64,000 nucleotides of DNA from Bradyrhizobium canariense (GTDB lineage: Bacteria; Pseudomonadota; Alphaproteobacteria; Rhizobiales; Xanthobacteraceae), in the NCBI RefSeq assembly GCF_018130465.1, contig NZ_JAFCKJ010000010.1, positions 124,001 through 188,000 on the forward strand, given 5' to 3'. Position numbers and translations under genes: made by a program. The notes under the pieces were generated by a model that was not told where the DNA came from, searched no databases, and saw nothing but the letters and a program-made list of their open reading frames with translations. This document shows, in pieces, positions 43,592-52,682 of the stretch (its first letter is position 1; each line of letters opens with the position of its first letter).

Positions 43592-43621
43592 GACCAGCGC
43601 TCTGAAATCGCCAGCCAAACT

Positions 43622-44075
43622 CAACGTCGGTCTTGTGTCAGCATCACCAATGCTGGATGTCTGCCCCGACCGTTTGCCGACTTCGCCGCTCTTGCGCGGC
43701 CAATACAGTGCGCGCCGGTCGTAGCGACATCAGCGATCTGGCAGTCGAAGGCAACCGCGCAGCCGGAGAGAACGGGTGCACCCGTTTCGAACGTCGACCA
43801 TACCGCCGCGGCGAACCGTTCTGCGATGGGAACCTTGCCGCCCAAGAGCCGTGACAGTGGCTCTTGCTGAGCTGACAGCTTGCTAGCCACGCTTGCATAC
43901 GCCGAGGATGCGCGGTTCATGCACACCAGAAGCGTCGGCGGATCGTCGGTGACACGACACATGACGGACGCAGTGAACCCGCGCGACCTGCTGGACCATC
44001 GGTCGTGATGATGCTGACCGCGGCGCCGATACATGCCATCGCATCGCGATAGTGGTCCGGGGCAATTTCCGTCAT
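43622..44075 (-). pseudogene. Flavin reductase (HpaC-like), frameshifted
   Basis: The gene begins at ATG 44075, overlapping the M20 amidohydrolase stop (ATGA), with [20 protein letters not shown] and [13 protein letters not shown]. One missing base then shifts the frame. The next frame continues [20 protein letters not shown], has a small internal deletion after RASSAYASV where the conserved N-V-L strand should be, resumes LSAQQEPLSRLLGGKVPIAE and FETGAPVLSGCAVAFDCQIA, and ends in degenerate sequence. The original was a complete flavin reductase of the amidohydrolase operon. Confidence 0.8.
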
Positions 44076-45346
44076 CCCCCCACCTCACCTCCCGCAGCGA
44101 AAGACCGGGTGGTGAACGCAAGCTCTCGCAGCACCTGCGCAAGGACGCACGCGCCGGCCGCGACATCGGCCGGCTCAGTCCACTCGTGCTCCACATGGCT
44201 CGCACCGTCCCGACACGGGATGAAGATCATCGCCGCCGGACAGATCTTTGCCAGATGGCGCGCGTCGTGGCCGGCAGCCGACAGAATGTCCATGGCCGGA
44301 AACTCCTGGTCACCTGCCGCTTGCGCAATCAGCTCGCGCAAGCGCGGATCGAACGCGTTCGAGGGTGCGTCGACCAGCGTCGTCACCGTAACCAGGCACG
44401 GCGGAGCGTGCCGACCGCAGAGCGCTGTGATGCGCGCGCCCGCCGCGTCAAGCACGGAATTGTCCGGATGGCGCAGATCGATGCTGAAACTGACGCGCGA
44501 CGGCACCACCGAAGGCGCGTTGGGCTCGACGAAGAGGCGTCCAATCGTGAACTTGATGTCGGCATCGAGGGTGCCGATCTCGGCATGCAGCCCGGTCGCC
44601 ATTCGGGCAAAGGCAGCGAGCGCATCCCGCCTCTCCGACTGCGCCAGTGTACCGGCGTGTCCCTCAGCGCCCTCGACAACCACCTGAAATGTCTTCTTGC
44701 CTTGAATGCCGGTGACGACACCGATGGTGCACGCAGCTGCTTCCAGCAATGGCCCCTGCTCGATATGCAATTCGAGATAGGCTCCAGCGGAAGAGCCGAG
44801 CGGCCTGTGCGGCATGTCAGGGAAGGCCTGGTGGAGGCGATCGAGCGCTTCGCCGACGCTGACGCCGTCGGCATCGCGCGCGGCGCGGATCGCATCCATG
44901 TCACGCTCACCGGTGAACGCCTCCGAGCCCATCATGCCCGGGGCGAAGCGCGAGCCCTCCTCGTTCATCCAGGCAACGACGATAACGTCACGCGCGGGCT
45001 TCTCATCTTGCTCGGCGACTGAAACGACCGCTTCGAGTGCGGCCATGACGCCGGCCGCACCATCGAATTTGCCACCGGTCGGCTGGCTATCGAGATGGCT
45101 CCCAAGCAGAAGCGGCGCCATGGCGCGATCGCGGCCGGCTAGCGTCAAGAACAGATTTCCTGCGGCATCGGTCGACGGTGTCAATCCCGCCTCGCGCGCC
45201 CAGCCGATGACGCGGCGCCAGGCGGCGATCTCGCCGTCGCTCAATGCCTGACGGTTGACCCCGCCGGCGGGGGTCACGCCGATCTCGGCGAGCGACATCA
45301 GCCGCGCCCAAAGCCGATCGGCGTTGATCAGGGGCTTGCTCGTCAT
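44072..45346 (-). CDS. M20-family amidohydrolase (N-carbamoyl-amino acid/allantoate hydrolase-like)
   Basis: A 424-residue binuclear metal amidase. Metal ligands appear in [20 protein letters not shown] (His, Asp), [20 protein letters not shown] (Glu-Glu) and [20 protein letters not shown] (His), with a late [20 protein letters not shown] ligand. The hydantoinase/carbamoylase/allantoate group hydrolyses carbamoyl or formyl amides. It is co-operonic with the alpha/beta hydrolase upstream (3-base gap) and the broken flavin reductase downstream. A role in opening nitrogenous rings or removing amide groups is inferred. Confidence 0.93.
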   Translation of the reverse strand: MTSKPLINADRLWARLMSLAEIGVTPAGGVNRQALSDGEIAAWRRVIGWAREAGLTPSTDAAGNLFLTLAGRDRAMAPLLLGSHLDSQPTGGKFDGAAGVMAALEAVVSVAEQDEKPARDVIVVAWMNEEGSRFAPGMMGSEAFTGERDMDAIRAARDADGVSVGEALDRLHQAFPDMPHRPLGSSAGAYLELHIEQGPLLEAAACTIGVVTGIQGKKTFQVVVEGAEGHAGTLAQSERRDALAAFARMATGLHAEIGTLDADIKFTIGRLFVEPNAPSVVPSRVSFSIDLRHPDNSVLDAAGARITALCGRHAPPCLVTVTTLVDAPSNAFDPRLRELIAQAAGDQEFPAMDILSAAGHDARHLAKICPAAMIFIPCRDGASHVEHEWTEPADVAAGACVLAQVLRELAFTTRSFAAGGEVGG

Positions 45347-45349
45347 CGA

Positions 45350-46231
45350 CTACTTCGTACGCATGATCTGCCCCGGCAGCGCGCGCGGATCGCGTGGCAG
45401 CCAGTGTCCGGCCTCGACCTGAGCGATGAATTCGGCGAGCAGAGCGTTAAACGCCGCCGGCTCTTCGAGGTTGAGGGTGTGGCCGGTCTTGGGGAAGACC
45501 GAGAGCCCGCAAGCCGGAATGGTCTTCTTCAGGAAGATGCCTGGCTGGAGACAGTGATCATCTTCGTCACCGACAACCACCAGCGTCGGCACCATCATTG
45601 TCTTCAGGCCGTCTTCGAGGTCGTAGAACGACGGTCGCCGCGCCTGGACGCCGCGCATGGTGTTGGCGGCGCCGCGATCCGAATGGATGGCGAGGCGATC
45701 GGCGAATTCCTGCCAGCCGCGCGGATCCTTGTTCTGGAACTGTACCCGGCTCGCGCCGAGCGCGTAGACCTTGGAAAACTCCTTGGCACCCTGCTTCTCG
45801 AAATTATCCGCGACTTCGAGCGAGACGCCTCGAAAATACTCCTCGAACTCCTTCTCGCAGCCATAGCCGGCGCCGGCCACGGTGAGCGACAAAGCCCGTT
45901 CCGGCGTGCGCAGGCCGAAATGCACGGTGCAGAAGCCACCCATGGAGAGACCGACGATGTGCGCCTTGTCGATTCCGAGTGCGTCGAGTACGGCGACCGC
46001 ATCATCCGCGGCGATCGCCTGCGAATAGGCTTCCATGCTGTCAGGCACATCCGAGGGCGGATAGCCACGCGCGGCGTAGCTGATGCAGCGATGGCGGCGG
46101 CTGAAATAGCGCAACTGCGGCTCCCAGCTTTCGTGATTGCCGCCGAATTCATGGATGAAGAGGATCGGCGTGCCCTCACCCGTTTCTTCCACGTAGAGTT
46201 TCACGCCGTCCTTCGTTGTGATCATCGTCAT
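45350..46231 (-). CDS. Alpha/beta hydrolase
   Basis: A 293-residue enzyme with the canonical fold: the HG-like oxyanion loop TPILFIHEFGGNHESWEPQL, RGYPPSDVPD, the nucleophile elbow AHIVGLSMGGFCTVHFGLRT (Ser in G-L-S-M-G), TLVVVGDEDDHCLQPG for the acid, and the His in VFPKTGHTLNLEEPAAF. It probably hydrolyses an ester, enol-lactone or C-C bond. Start 46231 (MTMITTKDG) begins at the first strand; the frame further upstream is an antisense shadow. Confidence 0.92.
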   Translation of the reverse strand: MTMITTKDGVKLYVEETGEGTPILFIHEFGGNHESWEPQLRYFSRRHRCISYAARGYPPSDVPDSMEAYSQAIAADDAVAVLDALGIDKAHIVGLSMGGFCTVHFGLRTPERALSLTVAGAGYGCEKEFEEYFRGVSLEVADNFEKQGAKEFSKVYALGASRVQFQNKDPRGWQEFADRLAIHSDRGAANTMRGVQARRPSFYDLEDGLKTMMVPTLVVVGDEDDHCLQPGIFLKKTIPACGLSVFPKTGHTLNLEEPAAFNALLAEFIAQVEAGHWLPRDPRALPGQIMRTK

Positions 46232-46242
46232 CGAAATCGTCC

Positions 46243-47388
46243 CTAGAATTGCGGCGGCAGGTCGTTGAGCGTGCGCGCCTGCGCGACCACCTCCGGCAGC
46301 AGCGTGCAAAACTTCTCGGCCCAGGCCTGCGGCACCGAGGTGCTGATCTTGACGAAACGGTCGCCGAAGCGCTGGGTGTGGTAGGTGCCCTGCCGGATCA
46401 TGATGCCCTGCCGGCGGTAGCACTCGACCAGCGCCTCAGGACGGATGCCTGCCGCGATGGTCTCCAGCACCAGAAAGTTTCCGTGCGAGGGCATGATCGG
46501 CAGCGCCAATCCCTCGATCGCGGCAGCCGCCTCCTGGATCATCGTCTTGTTGGCCCGGTCGGTGCTGCGGACCTTCTTCATCCATTCGGTCTTGACCGAC
46601 AGCCCCGCCTGCGCCGCGCGCTGGGCGATGACGCTCGCGCCGAGCACGCTCGTGGAGGTCTGCGCGAACTCCTCGAACAGATCAGGTGCGGCAACGAGAG
46701 CGCCGATCCGCAGACCTGCGAGCCCAAGCCATTTCGAAAAGCTGGTCGAGACCACCGAGCCCTTGGGGGCCACGTGAAGCGCCGGCGTGTGACCATCGGC
46801 GAAATCGCGATAGGTGCAGTCGTGCACCAGCAGCGCGCCGCAATCGCGCGCGATCGCCGCGAAGCTCTCGATCTCCTCGCGCGTGTAGCGGATGCCGAGC
46901 GGATTGTTGGGATCGACGAGATAGATGATCGCGGTGCGCTCGTCGACATTCGCCTTCAGCGCCTCCGGCGTCAGGCGATAATTGCAGGCGGGATCGTAGA
47001 TCGGAATCTCGATCACCGCGGCGCCCTGCTGACGCGCGAACAGGCACGGCCATTTCCAGGTCGGATCGGTCGTCACCAGCGTTGTGCCCGGCTTGCAGCG
47101 CGCGCGGCAGATCATGGCGAGCGCATTGACGCCGCCCTCGGTCACCAGCGCTTCTGCGCCGGGCACACCGAGATCGGCGACGATCGCGGCGCGCAGCGCC
47201 TCGAAGCCGAGCGGCGGGGCATAGGCGTTGAACTCGCCGGCCTCGATCGAGCGCAGCATCGCCTCGCGCACGGCGGGATGGCTCTCGATATGGTTGGTGT
47301 TCTGACCGAGCCAGAAGAGTCCCGGCGTCGCCGAGAGCTCGTCGAAATAGCGGTTGCGGACCAGCGCCGCGGATTGAGGCTTCGACAT
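46243..47388 (-). CDS. PLP-dependent aminotransferase, class I/II
   Basis: A 381-residue fold-type I PLP enzyme. GEFNAYAPPLGFEALRAAIV, VTEGGVNALAMICRARCKPG, YLVDPNNPLGIRYTREEIES, and the PLP Lys in VSTSFSKWLGLAGLRIGALV are all in place, and a C-terminal Arg lies in GDRFVKISTSVP context. It should transfer an amino group from an amino acid or amine. It is between the SDR gene (7 bases) and the hydrolase gene (11 bases) of the same operon. Confidence 0.93.
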   Translation of the reverse strand: MSKPQSAALVRNRYFDELSATPGLFWLGQNTNHIESHPAVREAMLRSIEAGEFNAYAPPLGFEALRAAIVADLGVPGAEALVTEGGVNALAMICRARCKPGTTLVTTDPTWKWPCLFARQQGAAVIEIPIYDPACNYRLTPEALKANVDERTAIIYLVDPNNPLGIRYTREEIESFAAIARDCGALLVHDCTYRDFADGHTPALHVAPKGSVVSTSFSKWLGLAGLRIGALVAAPDLFEEFAQTSTSVLGASVIAQRAAQAGLSVKTEWMKKVRSTDRANKTMIQEAAAAIEGLALPIMPSHGNFLVLETIAAGIRPEALVECYRRQGIMIRQGTYHTQRFGDRFVKISTSVPQAWAEKFCTLLPEVVAQARTLNDLPPQF

Positions 47389-47395
47389 CGATGCC

Positions 47396-48175
47396 TCAGA
47401 TCACCGAGCCGCGCGCGGCAATGCCGCCATCGATCGTCACCACCGTGCCAGTGATGTAGCCCGACCTCGGCGAAGACAGGAAGGCGACGAGATCGGCGAC
47501 CTCTTCCGACGTCGCCGGCCGCTTGCCCGGGTATTTGTCGAACAGCTCCTCCCAGCGGCTTTCGTCGCCGAGCATGTCGATCGCCTTGCGCTTCATGATC
47601 TTGAGCATGCGATCGGTGGCAACCGGGCCTGGATTGACCGCGACCACGCGTACGCCGTGATCGAGGCTGCGACCGCCGAGCGCCTTGGTGAAGGACATCA
47701 GCGCCGCGTTGCCGGTCGAACCCGCGATGTAGCTCGCGTCCCAGTTCTCACCGGAATTGCCGATGATGTTGATGATGACGCCGTCCTTGCCCTTCATGCG
47801 CGGATAATAGAGACGCGACAGCGTGATGTAGCCGAACACCTTGAGATCGAAGCCGCGCCGCCAGGCCGCGTCATCGAGGATTTCCAGCGAACCGGCCGGG
47901 ATGTCGCCGGCATTGTTGATGAGGATGTCGATATCGCCGACTTCGGCAGCGAGCTTTTCCATCGCAGCCGTGCTCGACAGGTCGAGCGCGTGGATCGTGA
48001 TCTTCACGCCATGGCGCGCTTCGAGCTGCTTCTTGGCCTCGAGCATCGCCTCGCCGTTGCGGGCGGCCAGATGCAGATGGCACCCCTCCACGGCGAAGAG
48101 CTCGGCCACCGCAAGTCCAATTCCTTTCGACGCGCCGGTGATCAGGGCGGTCTTGTTCGTCAGCTTCAGGTCCAC
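47396..48175 (-). CDS. SDR-family oxidoreductase
   Basis: A 259-residue classical SDR: NKTALITGASKGIGLAVAEL, INNAGDIPAG, INIIGNSGENWDASYIAGST with the catalytic Ser and Tyr region (the Tyr lies in YIAGSTGNA, which replaces the usual Y-x-x-x-K by Y-x-x-x-T, so catalytic competence is doubtful unless the Lys lies elsewhere), then VVAVNPGPVATDR and SGYITGTVVTIDGGIAARG. First gene of the minus arm next to the GntR regulator. Confidence 0.88.
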   Translation of the reverse strand: MDLKLTNKTALITGASKGIGLAVAELFAVEGCHLHLAARNGEAMLEAKKQLEARHGVKITIHALDLSSTAAMEKLAAEVGDIDILINNAGDIPAGSLEILDDAAWRRGFDLKVFGYITLSRLYYPRMKGKDGVIINIIGNSGENWDASYIAGSTGNAALMSFTKALGGRSLDHGVRVVAVNPGPVATDRMLKIMKRKAIDMLGDESRWEELFDKYPGKRPATSEEVADLVAFLSSPRSGYITGTVVTIDGGIAARGSVI

Positions 48176-48195
48176 TCCGGGTCTCCAGGATGCAA

Positions 48196-48231
48196 GCTAG
48201 ATATACAAGGTCTAGCAATTTGCATACCAAG
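48196..48231. promoter_or_regulatory. Candidate GntR box upstream of the SDR operon
   Basis: ATATACAAGG (48201-48210) and TTGCATACCAAG (48220-48231) stand between the gntR stop and the SDR start. A TATACAA/CATACCAA pair also occurs upstream of gntR, and a single TTATACAAGG upstream of the ABC operon. Such TTGTATA-type sequences are typical of FadR/VanR-class operators. Confidence 0.45.
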
Positions 48232-48243
48232 CGACACCGAGAG

Positions 48244-48960
48244 TCATTCGAAGGCGGCGAGGAAGTCCAGGAGGTTGTCACCGAGCAGGTTGACGTGGTC
48301 CCGCATGGTGCTGTGGGCCCGCTCCGGATCGTGGGCCAGGATCGCCTGCATGATCGCTTCATGCTCGCGGACAGTATCTGCGATCCGGTTCGGCATGCGC
48401 GTCACCCGGCGGCGATAGGCGGCCACCTGGTTGCGCAGCTTGCGGGTCTGGTCGGCGAGGAAAGTGTTGCGCGAGGCCTCGTAGATCGCCTCGTGGAATT
48501 CCTGGTTGATGTCGTAGAAAACGTCGATGTCACCGGTTTCGCCTGCCGCCACAAGCCGCTGGTGAATCTCGCCAATTTCAGCCCCCCAGGCCTGGGAGAC
48601 ACGCCGGGCGGCGAGCCTTGCACAAAGCCCCTCTAGCTCCGCCATGACCTGGAACATCTCGATCAGCGCCTGGGCCTTGATGCTGCGGACGGTCGCGCCC
48701 TGCCGGCCGCGCAGCTCGACCAGATTGTTGGCGGCCATCAGGCGGAACGCCTCCCGCACCGGCGTGCGCGAGACGCCGAAGCGCTGGGCGATCTCCTGCT
48801 CGTCGAGCCGGCTGCCCGGCTCCAGATGGCCCGCCGCGATCGCGCCCTCAAGCTTTTGGCGCAACCTCTCAGCGAGCGTCATGCCGGGACTTGGCGCCAG
48901 GGACTCTTGCCCGTTTTTCACGCGCATGCCTCCGACATGTGCACCAATATCCGCCATCAT
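48244..48960 (-). CDS. GntR-family regulator (FadR/FCD subgroup)
   Basis: A 238-residue regulator. The winged HTH covers about residues 27-95 (LAERLRQKLEGAIAAGHLEP, EQEIAQRFGVSRTPVREAFR, LMAANNLVELRGRQGATVRS), and the rest is an all-helical FCD ligand domain with the metal-type FYDINQEFHEAIYEASRN. GGGAGA lies 3 bases before ATG 48960. It separates the SDR-aminotransferase operon from the divergent ABC operon and probably controls both. Confidence 0.93.
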   Translation of the reverse strand: MMADIGAHVGGMRVKNGQESLAPSPGMTLAERLRQKLEGAIAAGHLEPGSRLDEQEIAQRFGVSRTPVREAFRLMAANNLVELRGRQGATVRSIKAQALIEMFQVMAELEGLCARLAARRVSQAWGAEIGEIHQRLVAAGETGDIDVFYDINQEFHEAIYEASRNTFLADQTRKLRNQVAAYRRRVTRMPNRIADTVREHEAIMQAILAHDPERAHSTMRDHVNLLGDNLLDFLAAFE

Positions 48961-48967
48961 GTTTCTC

Positions 48968-48990
48968 CCATACCAATATAAGTATACAAA
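48968..48990. promoter_or_regulatory. Candidate GntR box upstream of gntR
   Basis: CCATACCAAT and AGTATACAAAAT lie within 25 bases, just above the gntR ribosome site. They repeat the CATACCAA/TATACAA pair found at 48201-48231, so autoregulation is likely. Confidence 0.45.
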
Positions 48991-49167
48991 ATGGCGTCCA
49001 TCTTCCAGCTGAAAGGCTGATTTTCTCGCGAAGACGCGCGCGACTCCAACCTATTCGCTATCGACCTCGCAAGTCTTATGCCTGATTTGCCCGGAAATCG
49101 CACTGGCACACGAGTTGCTAAGAGATTTCGATGCGGCCCGCTTTCGTATGCGAATGGTCGCCGCCAT

Positions 49168-49177
49168 TATACAAGGA
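49168..49177. promoter_or_regulatory. Candidate GntR half-box upstream of the ABC operon
   Basis: TTATACAAGG at 49168-49177 is nearly the same as ATATACAAGG upstream of the SDR operon. It is 8 bases before the preferred GTG of the ABC ATPase gene, and also contains the AAGG ribosome site, so repression at initiation is possible. Confidence 0.35.
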
Positions 49178-49184
49178 CATCCCG

Positions 49185-50048
49185 GTGCAGGCTGCCCGCC
49201 TCCCCAATCCAGGACCGGCCACCGAAGCCCCGCAGGCTCACCCAAAGCCTGAGCCGCTGCTCGAACTGCGCGCGATCAACAAGACCTTCGGCTCCATCAC
49301 GGCGCTGTCGGGACTTGAGGCGAGCGTCGCCCCCGGCGAGTTCGTTACCGTCGTCGGCCCCAGCGGCTGCGGCAAGAGCACCCTCTTCAATATCGTCGCT
49401 GGCCTCGAAGAGCCTGATGCCGGCGGCATCCTGCGCTTCGAGGGCAAGAGCTGCCATGCCGCCGACCTGCTCGGCCGCGTCTCCTTCATGCCGCAGCGCG
49501 ATTTGCTGTTTCCCTGGCGCAATGTGGTGGACAACGCCATCCTCGCGCTCGAGGTCGAGGGCATGCCGCGCGACCAGGCGCGCGCCAAGGCGCTGAAGAT
49601 GCTGCCCGAGTTCGGGCTCGCCGGCTTCGAGAAGCAATATCCCAATCAGTTGTCGGGCGGCATGCGCCAGCGCGTCGCTCTGATGCGCACCTTCCTGTTC
49701 GAGCGCGGCCTGATGCTACTCGACGAGCCGTTCGGCGCGCTCGACGCGCTGACGCGGGCGATGATGCAGCGCTGGCTGCTCGACGTCTGGCAGAAATACC
49801 GTCGCACCATCCTCTTCATCACCCATGATGTCGACGAGGCGATCTTCCTCGGCGACCGCGTGCTGGTGATGACGGCGCGTCCCGGCTCGGTGAAGCTCGA
49901 ACAAATCGTCGATCTCCCGCGCCCGCGTAAGCCGGAGATCGTCACTTCCCCAGAATTTGTGCGGCTCAAGCGCGCGCTGCTGGATGCGATCGAGGAGGAA
50001 AGCATGAAATCGTTCCAATCCTCCATCGCGCAGGAGAAGACACAGTGA
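49185..50048 (+). CDS. NitT/TauT-type ABC transporter ATPase (SsuB/ThiZ-like)
   Basis: A 287-residue ATPase. Walker A is in VVGPSGCGKSTLFNIVAGLE, Q-loop in VSFMPQRDLLFPWRNVVDNA, signature LSGGMRQRVALMRTFLF, Walker B in LMLLDEPFGALDALTRAMMQ, and the H-loop in FITHDVDEAI. GTG 49185 is preferred: AAGG lies 8 bases upstream, and the longer frame from ATG 49131 contains codons (TTA, GTA) otherwise rare in these genes. The end overlaps the aldolase-type start (GTGA). It energises an importer with the two permeases and binding protein further on. Confidence 0.9.
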   Translation: MQAARLPNPGPATEAPQAHPKPEPLLELRAINKTFGSITALSGLEASVAPGEFVTVVGPSGCGKSTLFNIVAGLEEPDAGGILRFEGKSCHAADLLGRVSFMPQRDLLFPWRNVVDNAILALEVEGMPRDQARAKALKMLPEFGLAGFEKQYPNQLSGGMRQRVALMRTFLFERGLMLLDEPFGALDALTRAMMQRWLLDVWQKYRRTILFITHDVDEAIFLGDRVLVMTARPGSVKLEQIVDLPRPRKPEIVTSPEFVRLKRALLDAIEEESMKSFQSSIAQEKTQ

Positions 50049-50830
50049 ACGCGATATCAGCAAGGGAGTCCGCGCCGCACGGGATCGAACCGGCGGAGTG
50101 GGATACCCGCATTAAGCTTGCAGCCTGCTATCGCATGGTCGCCAGGCTCGGTATGGACGACTTGATCTACAATCACATTTCTTTGCGCGTTCCCGGCCAT
50201 GAGGATCAGTTCCTCATTAATCCCTACGGGTTGCTGTTCGACGAGATCACGGCGTCGAGCCTGGTGAAGATCGACACCAATGGCAACAAGCTCGATGACA
50301 CGCCGCAAGCCGTGAATGTCGCGGCCTTCGTCATCCATGCGGCGATCCACACCTCGAACCACGACGCGGCCTGCGTGCTGCATACCCATTCCGATGCCAG
50401 CGTCGCGGTGTCCGGACAGGAGAAGGGCCTGCTGCCGCTCAGCCAGTTTGCGATGCGCTTCTACGACCGTCAGGCGTTCCACGATTACGAAGGCGTTGCC
50501 ATCGACCTCGACGAGCAGGTCCGCCTGGTGCGTGATCTCGGCCCGCAAAAGGTGATGCTGATGCGCAACCACGGCATCCTCACCGTCGGCCGGACGCCGG
50601 GCGAGGCCTTCATGCTGCTCTATTATTTCGAGCGCGCCGCACGGATCCAGCTCCAGATGCAGGCGGCGGCCGCGGCCGGTGCCAAGCTGGTGATGCCGCC
50701 GCACGAGGTCTGCGAAAAGGCTGCCCGCCAGTTCTGGGAATTGCAGGGCGACATCCTCGTGCCCGGCGAACGCGAATGGCCGGCGTTGATGCGCCAGCTC
50801 GACCGCACCGATCCATCCTATCGCAATTGA
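50045..50830 (+). CDS. Class II aldolase/adducin-family protein
   Basis: A 261-residue Zn-dependent lyase-type protein. The metal His residues are visible in DDLIYNHISLRVPG, CVLHTHSDASVAVSGQ and MLMRNHGILTVGRTPG, the latter with the family's late His. These enzymes cleave or decarboxylate hydroxy-oxo acids or sugar phosphates. It starts at GTG 50045 within the ATPase stop, an unusual position for an enzyme inside an importer operon, which ties it to the imported compound. Confidence 0.92.
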   Translation: MNAISARESAPHGIEPAEWDTRIKLAACYRMVARLGMDDLIYNHISLRVPGHEDQFLINPYGLLFDEITASSLVKIDTNGNKLDDTPQAVNVAAFVIHAAIHTSNHDAACVLHTHSDASVAVSGQEKGLLPLSQFAMRFYDRQAFHDYEGVAIDLDEQVRLVRDLGPQKVMLMRNHGILTVGRTPGEAFMLLYYFERAARIQLQMQAAAAAGAKLVMPPHEVCEKAARQFWELQGDILVPGEREWPALMRQLDRTDPSYRN

Positions 50831-50853
50831 TTTTCACCGTCTGGAGTATGACC

Positions 50854-51870
50854 ATGTTGAGCCGTCGCCACGCCTTCTCCGTCCTCTCCGCCATCGCACT
50901 GGCGACCGGCTCGCTCGTCACGGCCGCACCCGCCGCCGAGTTGCAGAAGGCGAGCCTGCGTCTGAAATGGCTGCCGCAGGCCCAGTTCGCCGGCTTCTAC
51001 GTCGCGGCCGCCAAGGGCTACTACAAGGCCGAGGGCATCGACCTCACCATCAATCCCGGCGGGCCCAACCTGCTCACCGAAAACCTGGTCGCGACCGGCG
51101 CCGACACGTTCGGCTTGTCCGGCGGCACCGACAGCGTATTCGCGGCGCGCGACAAGGGACTTCCGATCGTCTGCATCGGCGTGTCACACCAGATCACGCC
51201 GTTCATCTTCGTCACCCGCAAGGACGGGCCGGTGAAGACGATCCAGGACTTCAAGGGCAAGACTGTCACCACCTGGTTCACCGGCGCCAATCATGTGCTG
51301 AACGGCATGCTGGCCAAGGAAGGCATCAAGCCGGATGAACTCAAGATCCAGCCGCAGCAGGTCTCGGTGACGCCCTTCGTCGACGGCAACGTCGACGTCA
51401 TCACGGCGACCTATTACAATGAGTTCTACACCATCCAGTCGCGCATGCCGAAGGACAGCCTGAAGACCTTCGTCGCCGAGGACTATGGCATCACCTTCCC
51501 GCGCGACACGCTGATCGTGGCCGAGGCGACCGCCAAGGACAAGCCGGAGCTCGTCAAGGCCTTCCTGCGCGCGTCGCTCAAGGGCTGGAAGGACGCGTTC
51601 TCCGATCCCAAGGGCGCCGTCGACACCGTGATGGCCGCAGCCCCGACGCTCGACCGCGCGCAGCAGGAGTTCATGCTCACCGAGGTGAAGCGGCTGATGA
51701 CGGCCGGCGCAGCAGCGAAGAACGGCATGTTCTGGATCGATGCTGATGCGGTGAAGACCGCTCACGATTTCTTCCTGAAATATGGCGTCATCTCCAAGCC
51801 GGTCGATCTCGCTGCGGCCTATGACGCGAGCTTCATCCAGAGCATCCCGGCGGCGGACCGGCTGCCGTGA
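50854..51870 (+). CDS. NMT1/SsuA-type ABC substrate-binding protein
   Basis: A 338-residue periplasmic protein. The signal peptide (MLSRRHAFSVLSAIALATGS...) has a twin Arg, then LRLKWLPQAQFAGFYVAAAK, GYYKAEGIDLTINPGGPNLL and GLPIVCIGVSHQITPFIFVT mark the NMT1/THI5-like domain used for pyrimidine precursors and similar nitrogenous compounds. ATG 50854 is chosen since GGAG is 7 bases ahead, while ATG 50848 has it only one base away. The next gene overlaps its stop (GTGA). Confidence 0.92.
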   Translation: MLSRRHAFSVLSAIALATGSLVTAAPAAELQKASLRLKWLPQAQFAGFYVAAAKGYYKAEGIDLTINPGGPNLLTENLVATGADTFGLSGGTDSVFAARDKGLPIVCIGVSHQITPFIFVTRKDGPVKTIQDFKGKTVTTWFTGANHVLNGMLAKEGIKPDELKIQPQQVSVTPFVDGNVDVITATYYNEFYTIQSRMPKDSLKTFVAEDYGITFPRDTLIVAEATAKDKPELVKAFLRASLKGWKDAFSDPKGAVDTVMAAAPTLDRAQQEFMLTEVKRLMTAGAAAKNGMFWIDADAVKTAHDFFLKYGVISKPVDLAAAYDASFIQSIPAADRLP

Positions 51871-52682
51871 GCAGCCCTGCGGCGACATCGCTTGGTGACG
51901 GCCGCGCGGCTGCGCGGTCGATCACGATGCCGGATTCGCTCCGCAAGCTGATCCGGCTGCTGCTCGGCCTCGCCATCGCGGCGGTGGTCTGGGAGGGCAC
52001 GGTGCTGCTGTTCGGCATCCGGCCTTATTACCTGCCTCGCCTCAGCACGATCCTGATGGCGATGGCGGCGACGCCGCGCGCCTATGTCGACGGCTTCCTG
52101 CGTACGCTTGCGGAAACGCTGATTGGCTTCGCTTCCGGCGGCGCGTTCGGCGTGCTCATGGGCGTCGTGTTCTTCCGCGTCCGCGCGCTGCGCGAAATGA
52201 TCTTTCCGATCTTCGTGGTGTCGCAGACCATTCCGGTCATCGCCTTCGGCGCGCTGGTGGTGCTGTGGTTCGGCAATACGCTGCTCGCCAAGGCGATCAT
52301 CGCGTTTTATCTGACCTTCTTCCCGGTGACGGTGAACACACTGCTCGGCCTGGAAACCCTCGATCCCAAGCAGGTCGACCTGATGCGCAGCTTCGGTGCC
52401 TCCAACCGCCAGCTCCTGCTGCGCTTGCAGCTTCCGACCGCGCTGCCGCAGATCTTCGTGGCGCTGCGCCTTGCGGCATCGCTGAGCCTCGTCGGCGCAA
52501 TCGTCGGCGAATGGTTCGGCGACACCACCGGGCTCGGGGTGCTGCTGCTCCAGGCCATGTTCACCGAGAACGTCGTCGCGATATGGGCCGCCCTGCTCGC
52601 CGCCGCCCTGCTCGGCACCGGCTTCTATGCGGTGGTCGCCGCGGTCGAGCGCAGGCTCGTGTTCTGGAACGCCGAGCAATGA
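51867..52682 (+). CDS. NitT/TauT-type ABC permease 1
   Basis: A 271-residue inner-membrane protein with six helices. The EAA-type loop reads VDLMRSFGASNRQLLLRLQL, followed by PTALPQIFVALRLAASLSLV. It starts at GTG 51867 within the binding-protein stop. It probably pairs with the next gene as a heterodimeric channel. Confidence 0.92.
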   Translation: MSSPAATSLGDGRAAARSITMPDSLRKLIRLLLGLAIAAVVWEGTVLLFGIRPYYLPRLSTILMAMAATPRAYVDGFLRTLAETLIGFASGGAFGVLMGVVFFRVRALREMIFPIFVVSQTIPVIAFGALVVLWFGNTLLAKAIIAFYLTFFPVTVNTLLGLETLDPKQVDLMRSFGASNRQLLLRLQLPTALPQIFVALRLAASLSLVGAIVGEWFGDTTGLGVLLLQAMFTENVVAIWAALLAAALLGTGFYAVVAAVERRLVFWNAEQ

